Origin: Zelopaecilomyces penicillatus | Lineage: Eukaryota; Ascomycota; Sordariomycetes; Hypocreales; Pseudodiploosporaceae | Length of the DNA stretch: 64,000 nt | Direction of reading: 5' to 3' | Assembly (NCBI GenBank): GCA_005765155.1 | Contig: VCCP01000005.1 | Location: 744,001-808,000, forward strand | Shown: positions 10,849 to 23,604 of the stretch, in pieces | Position numbering within the stretch: position 1 is the first letter of the stretch | Layout: the number at the start of each line of letters is the position of its first letter | Program-made: the position numbers and the translations under genes | Notes under the pieces: model-generated | What the model was told of the DNA's origin: nothing | The model's database searches: none | What the model saw: only the letters and a program-made list of their open reading frames with translations

Positions 10849-12809
10849 TGCGTTGCGCTCCCGGCTCACGGACGGCTCTTGCTCTTGGCCTTTCTCCTCG
10901 GGGATATTCTGCTGGTGCTGATTTTGCTGGTTCCTCCAAGCCTCGGACATGAAAAGGAAAGAAATGGGGTTGGCAATGGGAACGCGATCAAAAACGCATT
11001 TTAACACACATGAACGTAATGCTGAGGTGATAAACCACACCAAACCCTCATCATGCAAGCGCCATCCTCCTCACCAACCAACCATCCGCCCAATGCCCCG
11101 ACAAAACCGAAGGCAGCAGAAAGTCCGGGGACTAACCAACATTTCGATTTCGATCATCATCACCCAACACGGCTTCTAACCTATCTTTGCCAAGCAACGT
11201 CTCACCCATCCATACATGCTATCTACTGTATATACCTCATGCCGACATCCATTTAGAGCTTGCTGTGCCGTTTCACCCAACTGCATACGGTATCAAGGCT
11301 GCATTCTGCAAGACGCAACACCTGCAGCACAACCAACACATAACCCCTCTCTCGCGTGAATGAACAAAAAGACAAGACACCAAACTCATGGTATTAATAA
11401 ACCAACCATCAACCCGTTTTAGGGGGGGGGTTCGGCGCGCGCGCGCTCTCTCACACAGCGTTTGTCCAGAGTTGGCCTGGCGCGATATCTGCATCAGAAA
11501 GTCTTGCACCACGCACGGAGCACAACATTTATTAGCAGGAAACTGTCTAATTATCTCACAACTAGAACAAATGTACAATGCGTCTTTTTGGCGGGGGAAA
11601 GGGCTAAAAATACCTGCATTTGGAGGGAAACGAGAGACACAGGGAAAAGGACTGAAAAAAGACATCATCATGAGGGGCGGGGTGAGTCGGAAGATGTGAT
11701 GCCGTGTGGGGGAAGCGAGACACAACGAGGGTGAGACGCATGGCCCCTATGCTGCATTGGGTAGGTTCTCTGAGCCCATCTCTTCAACATCCCAGCATCT
11801 TGTGCCAGCTAGCCAGGGGTTAGTTATCCTTTTGTCTGGTATTAATGTGTTAAGCTAACCCAACCCAGTACAGCGTTTTAGTCTGAGCGGCTGGCTTAAA
11901 ATAAGTTGGCCGATCAGCGCGCGTTGCTCCTTGGCTCTTTGCTGTTGGTTGCTAATTTGGAATCTGACAAGTTCATTAGCTTGCAAATGTCGGCAACCTA
12001 AGCCCTAGCGGAGGCATCATCACGAGCCACTCAGCAATGGTGCGTGTCTGCCAGTACGTCTGACTGTCTTTGTAATAATTATCATTTGCAAAGTCATCCG
12101 TGGCTAGCCTCTTGGTTGCAAGACGGCCTCATCATGAAAAAATCTAGCGCACTAGATCTCTATCCAAAACACATAAAAACAAATAAATAGCAAATAAAAC
12201 ATGCGCGCTAATCGTATACAAAAACCAAAGGCCAATCATGGACCTGACTCGTGCCCCCAATTGACTCGCCAAAGGTGGATGAGCTCAACATCCATTGGTG
12301 CACCTGGCGATGCAGGTACACCTCCCCCCCCATATATACATGCATTTTCCGCATTGAGGCCCAAAGGTCAACACACAATAGTGATGGGTGCATCAATGGC
12401 ACAGTGCTGTTGTGCATCAGGTATTTAATTTCAAGTGCGATAATGATAATCGTGACAATTGTCGGCTGCTGGGTATCTGGATCGATTTCTGGTATGCCGA
12501 GGGGTAGTGGCGAAAGCGGATTCGCGTAAACCAGTGCGTCATCTCGATTTGTTGTCTCTTGCCTTTGCTTTTTTCGGCTTTAGGTAAGGACGCGGCAGCA
12601 AAAAGAAGTTCTCGCTGCTCAAACAGAATCCTTGCAATGCCGGGATGTCGGGTCGAGATCGTCCCATGTCCCCTCTTATTCTTTTTCCTTCTTCTTCTTG
12701 TTGATCCCTAGACCAACCGACGGAGCAAAGCAGGGGGGGGGGTTGCGGCGAAAATGGTGGGAAAAACGGCAGGCTGGTGGTTCCTGGCCGGTGCGGCTCC
12801 ACTCGGTCC
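10846..12809. other. Intergenic region, no gene seen
   Basis: About 2 kb between the methyltransferase promoter and the 3' end of the rhodopsin-domain gene. It includes a G9 run near 11421 and an adjoining GC-alternating tract near 11430-11446. The longest ORFs are low-complexity and overlap on both strands, so none is called. Confidence 0.55.
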
Positions 12810-14212
12810 TCACACACAATCTCTAGCCCCCGGACGCCTCCCACTCGAGGACCCTACCGGAGTCGTATCGTTGTGGATACTCTCTGTGCGAGTGCTCGTC
12901 GCAGCATCGAAATCCCCATCACTGCAATATCTCGCGCCAGCCATGCGAGAGGATGTCGAAACAAGTGGAATATCGTCCACACTTGGTGGTATGCCCGACT
13001 TCGGCCGGATATCTGCCTCCTCGTCGAGCTTATGTCCCCTGTTGGAATTGGGCCAGTTGGTCCAGGTAATAATGGCACCATTCGAACCGCTTTGATTGTT
13101 GCTGGAGCCACCCTGATTGTGCCCGCTTCTGCTGCTGCCGTTAAATGATGTGAGTTTGCCTCTTGCCAGACGCCACAATGGCCCAAGAGTAGGCAGAGAT
13201 GCGCAGATAATGAGAATTGCACCTTCAGCAATTCCTAGGATATCTAAATACGGCACCGGATCTGTACAAGGTTAGAAAATGCCTTGTTTCACAATGCTGA
13301 ATTTGCGCATGGGTAGCAGAGGGGGGGTAAGCCTGCGTGTGGAAAGGGCGCCTACATGTTAGATCCATGGCCAGGACCTTGAAAACAGAGTTGAAGATGG
13401 CCAATTTGTAGAGAGACACCACACACGCCAACGAACTCAGGCCAAGAGCGGTACAGACTGCTATTCTAGGCTTCAGGGCCATGTTCAATCGCATAACGAA
13501 GGGTATGGGGTAAAGGGCGAAGAATAGGTCTAAAAGGGCCGAGTACGCCGATGTGAAGTAGCCCAATGTCGACAAAGCAGTGATCGGGGCGCATTTTCCT
13601 CCAGGAATAGTTTTGTCCCATTGATAGGCAACTGGTTGGCACTGAGCGAACCACCAAACTGACGTCGCTAGGATGCAAGCCTGTGATGAGATGGCGAGAG
13701 TCCAGAAGACAATCGTGGTTTTAGAACCATATTCGAGAATACGCTTAAGAATGGCGATGATGGCGAATTTGGGAAGTGAAAATGTCCAGATAAGAACCGA
13801 GTTGATGATGGCGTTCCATTTGACAGCGTTTCGAACTTGGTAATCGGTAAGGGTGTGCTGACGGCGGCCAAGGCCAAAACCGACGCCAATGGTTATGAGA
13901 ATGCAGGTGATGAGAAGGATGAGAACGCAGAAAGCGGTGATGAAATCGTCAAGGCCAAGACGGCCCAAAGAACCGCGAGCGAAGCATACGCGGCATATTA
14001 ATCGTAATATCACAACAACTAGCGAGGAGCTGTGGTGAGTAATGAGAAGTCTGGCAAAGAGAACCGGAAAACCGCCCTGAAACAGGGCGGTTTGAGTTCA
14101 AGATGCGTCCATCGGGCCAAAGGGTTTTCAACTAACCAGCTGTGAGTGCAAAGAGCGTCCAACAAACTTGGTTGGCCAGGTCGCCATATTCCTCCCTCTG
14201 CCACAAGGCCAT
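12810..14212 (-). CDS. Seven-transmembrane fungal-rhodopsin-domain integral membrane protein
   Basis: Predicted 396-aa membrane protein in three exons (14212-14137, 14018-13356, 13261-12810). The joins read ALTA-VVVILRL and MDLT-YPVPYLDI. Seven hydrophobic spans are visible, beginning with VVVILRLICRVC and FITAFCVLILLITCILI. Family marks of the large fungal rhodopsin/PTH11-like integral membrane group include VWWFAQCQPVAYQWD (loop cysteines that could pair), CIP-like GGKCAP, DLFFALYPIPFVMRL, and the last span ILIICASLPTLGPL. The roughly 130-residue tail is Ser/Asn/Gly-rich and probably cytosolic. There is no CFEM domain. Such proteins are candidate surface receptors, with few ligands known. 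Intron 1 contains a strong hairpin at 14069-14093. Confidence 0.87.
14069..14093. repeat. Perfect 11-bp inverted repeat, 3-nt loop, within an intron
   Basis: Arms AAACCGCCCTG and CAGGGCGGTTT are separated by AAA. The element lies inside intron 1 (14136-14019) of the rhodopsin-domain gene, so the transcript would carry a GC-rich hairpin. Confidence 0.9.
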
Positions 14213-16216
14213 TGCTTGAGTTACTTGAGCCTTAGAGTCTGTCCATTGCCTTTCCCCCACCGTCTCCTACCGGTCCTTGTTGGTTGGGTCAAGTTATCGT
14301 AAGAAACACCCAAGCCAGAATGCAACAGATGTTTGAATGGTACTGTAATTGGAGTATTGTTGGATGATGACCGAGCGTACAGGTATAATAATGCGTATGA
14401 AGGAGAAAATGGAGAGAAGAAAAAGTGGTTAAGAATCAGAGTGTGGGCTGGATGCATGTAAGTACGGATTGGCGGTCCTGTTGGCAGCCAGCCAAGGATG
14501 AATACCCACCCATGTGCGCACAGGGTCAGATTTTGAGTCCAGATCAAGACAGCGTGGTTGTACGAGGCGAGGAACCGGTAGGTACGTGCGCAGGCAATGG
14601 GCATGGGTGAGTTGAAGACGCTGTCAAATGGGTGGATGCGCAACATCAGACCGCTGTCCACACGATGCCCACACATCTGCCCACCCATTGCCCATCCACA
14701 ACGGCCCCGGCAAGTGGGACATCCGCCCACTCGGGTGGGGGGCCATACTCCATACTATGTAGTAATAATAGCGACCGGAAAGCTCCCGTCATAATCTGAC
14801 GCGAAATCGGTCCTGTTCTACCTGCTTTCCAACTAGTTGCTACATAAGTTTCCAGGCAGACCTAGGACAGATTGTCAGTCGCATGTTGGAATCCCGAAGG
14901 AGGGTCAAAGCACTGCGGCTCTAACGTCGATTACGTAGTCCAGTCGTCCCTCTGACCGACCCATCGGTGCTTCCTTGGGTGCGCCGACAGCCACGCCGAG
15001 ATGGTATGAACGGGGCCTAGGCCAGGGGGGGGAGGGGGGGCAACCAAAAACGGTTGCTGGCATTGACGCAATGGGGTTGGAGGAAGACGCACTATAATAG
15101 ATTGTCACGGTGAAGTGTCAATGTCAAATGCCCTGCTGGCTCGGCCTGCCCACTTTCAATCAATCATCAAGCTCGCCTTTCCCAGCGGAGGGCTTGCTTC
15201 CAGCGTGGCCAATGGTTGAGGCTGACACGACAAGGAGGTAGTCGCTCCTCCCAACCGGGCAGAATAGATGAAATAGCGTCGCTTGTCCGTTCCAGTAGTC
15301 AGACTCAGAGGCGGTTTTACCGAACGAGTGGGATGGGAGGGGGGCGTCAGAGACGTTGGAAGGCGCACGGGAGAGACAAAACCCAGCAGGAAAGAAAATC
15401 GACACTTCCACGGAGAAAACCAAGCCTTTCGCTGCACTCGTGCGCGCGTATCACTGAATGGTGCCGGATTCAAGGAAAAGGAGGCCGGCAAAGTTGACAG
15501 ATGTTCATATTAGTAGCCCAGGGCAGCAAAGATCGTCATCATGCCTGCCCGTTGTTGCACCTGCCGCTGCTCCATGGGCTGTCGCAGTAGGTGTCGACGG
15601 TGTCTGTCCAGAAAATACAGGGCATCACTGCCTATGCTTTCAGTGGATTCAGACCTGTAACCACTAGCAATTGGTGCTCCAACACCCTCCAAACCGCCAG
15701 AAGTCCCAGACGGTGTGGCACCGATAGCCGGTCCACGGCAAGGGTCCTGTCATGCAGGTATTAAGCCTATAGTCGCATTGACAAGGGGGGGGGGGGCCTT
15801 CAACCTCCGACAAAAAGGAATAAGGAGTACCAGCATATAGGAGGGCGGCTGGCAGAGTGCAAGTACAACTACTTGCAGGACACACGGCCCAGTTTGCGGC
15901 CACCGCGGTTCGACGGGAGTTGCGAGGTTCGTTCCGCGGCCGAAAGGGGAGAAGGGCTGCGCTGGGGGCTGGGGCATCTGCAGGTCGCGAATCATGGCTT
16001 CACCTTTACGTCGCTGCAGAAAAACTTGTAATATCATGAGTTTGTATGTATTATTACTGCCTGCACGTACTGGACTTGTTTTAATCTGCACCGGTAATAC
16101 TGGGCGCTGGTCTGGCGCTGGTGCTGCTGCTGATGGTGTTGTTGCTAGTGGCCGTTTTGATGTTTCGTCTGCTGCTACCCGTCACAACAAGTCTAACCGT
16201 CACGACTCACAACCCT

Positions 16217-16250
<34 letters not shown>

Positions 16251-18533
16251 TGCAGCCCAATACCGGCAACCCGGTCATGGGTGCTTTGTCTTTTGAAAGG
16301 GCTGCTCAACTCCAGTATGTCCCTCCTTAGCATCTCATGTGACCCAAGCCTAATGCCAGAGCCTGTTGAATGACACTTGCAATTCCCACACCACTTGATA
16401 CCTACCTACCCACCAGACAGCTACAAGTACCTAGGTAGGTAGGTACGGTGGGTGTTTTATTTAGTGCCAATTCATCCACTAAAAACTCCAATCCTCTAAA
16501 AAAACATTTTCAACCAATAGCTTTTAACCGGAGAGTGTGCCCCCAACTTCCTCCCACTGCCACTGCTACGTATATGACCCCGCCTATTATAATAACCTCT
16601 GAACCAGGATATTTCGGCAGAGGCGCGGGCAAACGTGGAGTCGTCTCCCAAATCAACGTTTTTTTACGGGGCGGATAGGTACTCTCACACACAGAAAACG
16701 CCATTCAGGAGAAAGAAGACAAGAAGGGGGGATAAAGTACAGGTCAACTCGTAATAGCGCAAATGTCAAAACAATATCAAAGGCCGGTAGTCTCTCTTTC
16801 CCACGTGGGTTTTGCTCATCCTCGGTATTTAAAACCCATCACATAACCCCCGTCTCCTATTTAGGACGAGCGTGTGTGTGTGTGTGTGACACATGAAAAA
16901 AGCCCAAGAGGGAAATTTTTGTTTAATCCAATTCGGACACGAGGAGCATACTACGTAGTACGATTCAGATACTTGCATATCCTATGGGTAACAGCCCGCT
17001 CATCCTCCCCCCAATTGACATATAGCAATCCGTCCAAACAAGACAAAGATGTTCAAAATAAAAAAAGGAGGTAGCAGATCCCCACCTCATGACTTTCCCT
17101 TTTCAATTCTCCTTATACGAAAGAAAAAATACAGACATGAACGCGTATACTGTCCCTTTTTTTTTCCTGCTTTCCACACATGCACCGCCAAGACAGACAG
17201 ACTCCCCTTAGTGTCGCAGGTTGGGCCCATCTTGAAAACTTCCATGTGCCCGTAGTGCCCAAACAGTTGCATACGTCAGATCCTTCTTTCTGTAGAACGC
17301 CAAGAAAACTAACAGAAAAAAGGTCTAACCCAAGCTTCTTCGTCCTCGTTTTTTTATTTTACATTCGTAATGGTGTCCAATACTTTTCTTTGTTTCTTAT
17401 ATTGTCTTGGCTTATTGGCATCATCAATCGACATTTAATGGCGTTATTGTGGGTTAGTCACCTATGTCATAAATAGTTTCCCATCAGATTTGTAGTGGCG
17501 TAGTCCCTCAAAGTATGACAGCACATGGAAACTATTTGATGGACTATTATTCCAGGACGTCGTCAGCACGTTCTTCTAAAATTAAAACCACCCATCACCA
17601 CAAAGGGAATTTGTAAATGGAACGTTCGCTAAGAACGCAAAATAAGAATCGTCAATAGCCCATGCGGTGGGGCTATATTGATGGGAAACAGGACGAGATG
17701 TCTGAAACGCCAACGTGAGATGAACCAGGCTTTGTTTTCTGACGCGGAGTACCTATAATAGTGCCCAAATTCAACAACTATAGGTCTGCCTGTGGAAATT
17801 AACTGACAAAGCTTTTAGTATTCGCTATCTAGTCGTCCGATGCATGTACTTTGTAAACGTCATGTCGATGGGCAAATGGCAGAGATACCATGATATCATG
17901 GTGTTATTGATACATCATTCAAGACCGACTTCATTACAGAACGCGGCCTTGTTTCAGGACAGGGGGATAATAGTACTTTAAAGGGCCCTCAAGTCAGCCT
18001 TAAGAAACTCCTCAATAGTCCATCTTACTTGGCCGATGCGCCAGAATCATAAACCACCATGTCATCCTTTGATCAATCGGCAGCCTACCCTGAAAGACCA
18101 CGATAGCCGTATTTGCCGAATCCTCTTCAACTCTCAACACCCACCAAAAAAAAGGAAAACAAAAAAAAACGCCAAGAGCGCACTACGTACTTATATGCCC
18201 TTAAATGGATTGGGAAGTTGGAGACTTTGAGATTACAGGCACTGGGCATGCGTACTAAGAAGTTTCTTGACTCTTAGCCTTCATAATGACAGTCCCATAT
18301 AATAATAAATAGTCCATTGTGACACATACCCTCGACAAGTCAGACCTCATCTTTCGAATCTAGCAACCCAGAAACTACAAATGGCACCAAATCTCGCTAA
18401 TTGTAGAAACCCCCCCACCCCTATCCCAATGGCCGACCCAGAAACTCCAGCAACCAAACAATGACGGCAAAACGATCATAAATAAAGTCTTCGACAAAGA
18501 TCATAACACATGGAAATAACTCACATCCCCCTT
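14213..18533. other. 4.3-kb non-coding stretch
   Basis: No ORF shows domain character; overlapping ORFs of 60-110 codons on both strands look random. It contains GT repeats at 16219-16249 and 16872-16888, several G-runs, and TACCTA/TAGGTA clusters around 16400-16445. It presumably includes the rhodopsin-gene promoter (left) and the RAD14 3' UTR (right). Confidence 0.6.
16219..16249. repeat. (TG)n microsatellite
   Basis: About 15 uninterrupted TG units in non-coding sequence; a shorter GT repeat lies at 16872-16888. Confidence 0.95.
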
Positions 18534-19807
18534 TCAAAGCTCCATCTCCTCCACCTCCATCCCACACCCCACACACGTCTTCACCGTCTCACCGTCCTCA
18601 TTCTCCACCACCCGACCCCATTCATGAACATGCCTCCCACCACCCACCGCATCTCCAAACCTCTTCGCTCCGGATCCGCCCAGCGTGCCGGCCTGCCGCC
18701 GAAAGGCATCCGTCCGTGTCTTGCGCTTCAGGTCTAGCAACTTCTCCTTAAACTTGGCCTCCTTGCGCGCCTTCTTTTGTGTCTCCCGCCGCTCGTACTC
18801 GGCGTCCAGCGCCTCGGATGAACCCCACTTGGTCCCTAGAGCGTACTCCTCCACTTGACACCGCAGGAACAGCATCATGTCGTGCCAGTGTGACTTGTGC
18901 GGATTCGGCCGTGACAGATGCGGCAGGAGTTCGGGGTCTCGCAGCTCGGCTATTTTTCATGATATGTGAGCCCCTTTTCAAAGATGTACTGTAGCAAGCG
19001 TTGGGTAACGGGGAAGAGACTTACGGTCCGTCAAGAGATAGTCTTCTTTGCACTCCGTCTTCGTCAAGAGTGAATACTTATCCGGAATCTTCTCCTTACA
19101 CTTGTTGCACACGCACAGGTGGAAAACCTCTTCCCACACAAAATCAATCTCCAAGCTGCCACATTCTCTGCACTTTTTCCTCTTGGCCGCATCATCCAGG
19201 ACGCTGATTCCAGGCTCAAAAGGACCCGCCTTGAGCCTCTTTAGGTTTCGGATGGCTTGCAGCTTCTCCCACTCCTGAACAGTCATGTTCTTCGGCCGCG
19301 ATTCATCCTCTGCCTGCTTCTTGCCGCCCAGGGCATAGTTGTTGGGGTCCTCTTCGACGGAAATGAAACCACCCTTGGTATCTGTCATAGCACTCATATC
19401 GTAATCGACAAACTTTGTAAACTTGCGTGCTGGCCGCAGCGCACCCTCGTCGCCTTTGTTGCGCCCATCTCGATTTGTGCCGCCGGCGCCCGTCGATATC
19501 GAGCTGAAGGGGCGCTTCCCGTTGACTGGTTTCGAAACATGAATCTCTTCTGTCGGCACAAACCCCGAGGCAGACCTAGGAATGATCGGCGCATTGCCAG
19601 ATGCTCGTTGTTCCGCTTCTCGCTGTTCTCGGATCGCCTTGGCGCGCAATCGGTTCTCCTCCTGCACAAAAGCATCAGTATTGCGAATGATTGTCGGTTC
19701 TGCAGTTGTTAAGAGCAACTCACTATCCGTCTTATCACCTCAGGAGTGTGTGGGGAGACGGCAGGCAATGACTTTGGGGCTGAAGGTGGGGTGGTCGGAC
19801 GCTCCAT
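18534..19807 (-). CDS. RAD14: DNA repair protein RAD14 (XPA homologue)
   Basis: Nucleotide-excision-repair damage-verification protein, 378 aa in three exons (19807-19724, 19661-19025, 18949-18534). The joins give EVIRRIEENRLRAKAIREQR and YLLTDPELRDPELLPHL, both highly typical of the family. The C4 zinc finger is at about residues 191-217: C-x2-C (KKCRECG), 17 residues, C-x2-C (CVCNKC). It is followed by the XPA core YSLLTKTECKEDYLLTD and the conserved PNPHKSHWHDMMLFLRCQVEEYA. The C-terminus has a second Cys pair, CVGCGMEVEE. It acts in the nucleus with RPA and TFIIH. It is the first housekeeping gene after the sparse left side. Confidence 0.95.
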
Positions 19808-20380
19808 TGACGTAGGTAATTCATAAACAGAAGTGTAGATGATTAAGTGACAAGAAAGATTTGACGCGTATATGGTAACCAGCAATAAAGATCGTCTAAG
19901 GTCGTACAGGGGAAGATGCAGACATGACGGAATCGTGCACGAGCTGGAATATGAATCATCCAGCCTACGTCAAGTCAGTGGCGTCGTGGAGGGGCAGGCC
20001 GTGGCTGTGGCGAACCCCTGGTCAACGCGAAGTAACGTGACCGCGAAGCTCCAACTCTTACCCCCACTGCTCAGCTGGTCGTATTCGTAGCATGTCTCGT
20101 TCATAATTTGGCCGGCTCTGCCATATGGTCAAATTTGTGTTTCTCTACCAAGTTAAAAAGAGACGGAAGTAATATGGGGACGTTGGCACAAGACCATTGA
20201 ATTATGGGTAGAATCTAATAACTACAGTACCGCCGCTGTCAAAAAGCCGCGCCAACCAATGCCCAACCCATGATTACTCCAGCCTCGTTTGTAAGCTCGT
20301 GGCTTTTGTCCGGCGACCCCGAGGATCACCAAATTCCATGATGCGATTTTCATTGTTTTTTCTCGAAACCACCTCTTCCC
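19808..20380. other. Intergenic region between RAD14 and PHO88
   Basis: RAD14 promoter on one side and PHO88 3' UTR on the other; no supported gene. Confidence 0.5.
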
Positions 20381-21171
20381 TTACTCCTCCTTGGCACCGC
20401 CGCGACCAGACTTCTCAGCAGCCTCAATAGCCTTCTTGTCACTCGCAGCCGCACCACCCTGCATGGCACTCATGAAACCGGCGGCTTGCTTGAAAGGTCG
20501 CTTCAGTTCACCAGAGGCGGGCTGGCCGTAGAGATGAATTTTGACGAGGTTGCTCTCGAAGAGGGTCTTAACGGGGATGATGCTCTGAATCAGGAGAGGG
20601 TTGGTGTACTTCATGTAAAGATGCATGAAGGCCATCATGGCGACACCCATAAGCTGGCCGCGGAAAGCCTCACGAAGCTTAGAGGTATCGTAGGCCTGGA
20701 TGGTGGTGGTGACCAGCTTGCCCTCCTCCGAGGATCCCATGGGCGCAGGCTCGACGTACTTAAGCGTGGTCATATCTGATGAAAGTGAAGAGTTAGCAAT
20801 GCCTCCAGTAGGCAGACGTTAACTAGCAAAAACGCAAAGGAGCCAGCAACTTACCCTTCTTCTTGGTGATTGTAGCCTGGATGTACAGGTAAATCATGGC
20901 AATGAGGACATTGCTACCAATGTACACACATCGAACAGCATTCAACGTTGTGGGGTCGTCGAAGGGAATGCGCTTGGAGACCTGCATCATGCCAAGGATG
21001 ATGGCCAAGTTGGTACTGCACTGCGTTAGCCATCATTTGATATTCCCAGATCTGTCCGGCGCATCTATCGCGGCGTTTGAAAACCGAGGCCGAGAGTGTT
21101 TGCGACAACGCTCCCAAATTGCGGAGGAGGAGGGGGGAAGCAAGTGCTCACATCTGCGGGCTGATCGCCAT
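20381..21171 (-). CDS. PHO88: PHO88/SND3 ER membrane protein
   Basis: 191-aa ER membrane protein in three exons (21171-21152, 21015-20855, 20775-20381); the joins read MAISPQ-ITNLAIILGMMQVSKRIPFDDP and ITKKKD-MTTLKYVEP. The first coding exon is only 20 nt. The start MAISPQITNLAIILGM matches the family's N-terminal membrane segment; a second hydrophobic span is VYIGSNVLIAMIYLYIQATI, and the GQLMGVAMMAFMHLYMKYTNPLLIQSI stretch is characteristic. In yeast the protein was linked to phosphate transport and later identified as Snd3, part of the SRP-independent ER-targeting route. Length agrees with yeast (188 aa). Confidence 0.93.
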
Positions 21172-22342
21172 GGTTGCGAATAAAGCTGCAAAGGCGCAGA
21201 AGTCCAAAAATCAAAGGATTAAGATAAAAGCGACACAAGCAGCCCAAGCGAAGGTCAGCTTATGTTAATCGTCGGGTGGGATGTTTTGGTTTGCAAGAAA
21301 AAAAGAGGACGATGCGGAGGAGGGACCAATTTTACACTAGCATTTGGCGCTTTGCTGGCCTTTCGGCGACGGCGGAGGCAGCCCGTTGGAACCTTTTTCC
21401 GGTGGCGCCGGCGTGGCAAAGTGTTGGTCGCAGGAAAAGGGTTCTAGTAGCACTTGCAGTGCTGCAAAACACTTGTACAGGGGTTCTTCAAAGCGCTTCT
21501 AGCTTGTGATGGAAGCTTTGCGGCCTATTGCACGCGTTATCTAAGTTACCTATTGATTTGATAGTCCCCAATATTATCCTCACCTCAGCCAGACTTTGAC
21601 AAACCACAAACGTCCTTTATCCATACTGATGCCACATGCCCTCGCCGGCCCGCACCCGCACTCGCTTGAATCCTATTTACAGTGACATAGACGTAGCTCA
21701 TTGAGCCCTCAAAATGTTGCTATTTCAAGACTTCGTCTTTCAACCATGTTACACACACATACCCTTTGTATAGCCGACACGCACGTACACAATCGCCGCG
21801 CAAAGAAAGACGTCTCACAAAATCACGGCCCTAAACAAGAAAGAGCCGTTGATTCAAAACGCGAAACATGACGAGACCACTTATTACATTACTAGGCTGA
21901 GTGTAACACGTGGCGTTTCCTCCCCTTTCTCTTATATTTTGGCAGGTTATGAGTCCCCATCAACAAGCGTTGGGTGGACTCTCTTTTGGTAGAACGTGCC
22001 ACAAAGCAAGGGGACTTTGATAAGGGTAATTCCTGAGTCAAGGATGGTGAACTGTACCTGAGCTTCTTGGATTACTTTGACGGCTGCTACATGTCGAATC
22101 GAGGCCTTGTTGCTTTGAAGATATTGCTTTCTTTAAACCTTTCTACACACTCGATATTATGTTATGGATGAGGCAGTGAACAAGACGGCGTGGCACGATC
22201 CGCCAATTTCATATCAAGATGATGCCTACTTAATGTCAGAACCGAACGGCATTGAAGAATTCCAGACAGCAGTAAAGTAATCCGCAGACACCCCATCACA
22301 CGCTTCTCTCTTCACAGATAATCCACCGCCACTGAACTCACC
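21172..22342. other. Intergenic region between PHO88 and the Arg/Ser-rich orphan
   Basis: Divergent promoter region of about 1.2 kb. No gene seen. Confidence 0.5.
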
Positions 22343-22966
22343 ATGCGCCATTTCTCCAGGTCGACAAGCTCTCGACTGAGCTCCCGAGAGTCTTACCGAG
22401 AAGCTGACAAATACAGACCCTTTCGCCGCTGGTTTCCATTCTCCGATACCCACGGTGACTACCGCCGAACACCATCAGAGCCAGTGGATTCGTGGCGTCA
22501 CCGCCGCCCATCATCCCCTTCCCTGGCCACCTATGGCACTTACATCTACCCTGCCCGAGAAAGGTGTCTCAGCAGAAGCGAAGACTATTCCGTCGACTGC
22601 CCTTGCAACTGCTGTCCACACTCCTCTGTATGTTCCCGGAATCCTACTAGGCGCTACTCAAGCGAGCGATCCTCATACCGCCGCTCAGCCTCACAGGACC
22701 GCTTCTCTATTGATGTTGTGTGCAAGAGGAGTGGGTTGCTGCGGGATCGTCACGGTCAGAGCTTCTCTATTTCTATCGCGGCGACAGCGACTGTAGACGA
22801 TATCATTGATATGCTTACTCCAGATGGGGAGCCATGTAAGATTGTGGTTAATTGGTCAGACGGGGAGTATCAGGAGCTCGACGAGTTTGTTTCTGTAGCG
22901 TCGGTCAGAAGGCATGCTAGTTATTTGGAGGTCAAAGGGAGAAAGAGGGTGCATTGGTTGGTGTGA
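22343..22966 (+). CDS. Arg/Ser-rich hypothetical protein with a possible beta-grasp C-terminal domain
   Basis: Single-exon 207-aa ORF with a good ATG context (CACCATGC). I do not recognise a family. The first 120 residues are Arg/Ser/Tyr/Pro-rich and low-complexity, with a small Cys cluster (DCPCNCCPHSSVC, about residues 88-100). The last 85 residues have alternating hydrophobicity: FSIDVVCK, SFSISIAATATVDDIIDML, CKIVVNWSDGEY, YLEVKGRKRVHW. This strand-strand-helix-strand order resembles a ubiquitin-like or PB1-like beta-grasp fold, but that is an impression from the pattern alone. It is intact and stands at the edge of an 8-kb non-coding stretch. Confidence 0.65.
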   Translation: MRHFSRSTSSRLSSRESYREADKYRPFRRWFPFSDTHGDYRRTPSEPVDSWRHRRPSSPSLATYGTYIYPARERCLSRSEDYSVDCPCNCCPHSSVCSRNPTRRYSSERSSYRRSASQDRFSIDVVCKRSGLLRDRHGQSFSISIAATATVDDIIDMLTPDGEPCKIVVNWSDGEYQELDEFVSVASVRRHASYLEVKGRKRVHWLV

Positions 22967-23604
22967 TGTTGTGATAGGAATGTAGAGAGCAATGTGTGGC
23001 GATTGTCAGTGTATAGATATTAACTCCGATGAAGCGTATCAATACAGATTGCATTTCACTCACTCGTTCAAACATCGAGGAACAGCAGAACCCCACATAT
23101 ATCATTCATTTCTGTCAGTTTCCCTGAATGGAATCACGTTCATGAGCATCTTGAGACCGTGCTTAAAATACTGGGGCTCTAGGACGCGAAGGTCATAAAC
23201 CTGGTTCATCGAATTCTCAGGCTTTTATAGCCCGATAATTATTACCCTGGGTATAGAAGACTATGTATCTGAACAGCGGGCGGGAAATCAATACCAAAAG
23301 GCAGAACTCAGTAAAATCATGACATAGTTATGCCATTGTGTCATGAGAGCGATTGATGAAAAGCATCAATGGGATAATTATGAGATCCCATTTTTTGAAC
23401 TGATATAGAGTGAAACGATCAACTCCAGTAGGGAAAGTACCAATGCAGCCCAAGTACGTGCCAAATTTAATCTACGTTTATTACAAAACTACTGAAGTTC
23501 TCTTTGTACCTCTCTTTTGAGCCGTTCAAAGACACATACGACCTGATATGACATGCACACTTGCGCTGCTGCCAAGACTCCCTCATTACCCTTCTCACTT
23601 ATGT

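Noticed and set aside
10340..10939. 199-codon minus-strand ORF with Thr-His and Pro-rich repeats
   Set aside because: It is a translation of the GT microsatellite and of the methyltransferase exon in the wrong frame.
1749..14212. A secondary-metabolite cluster (regulator, O-methyltransferase, membrane protein)
   Set aside because: No polyketide synthase, peptide synthetase, terpene cyclase or DMAT gene is present in the window.
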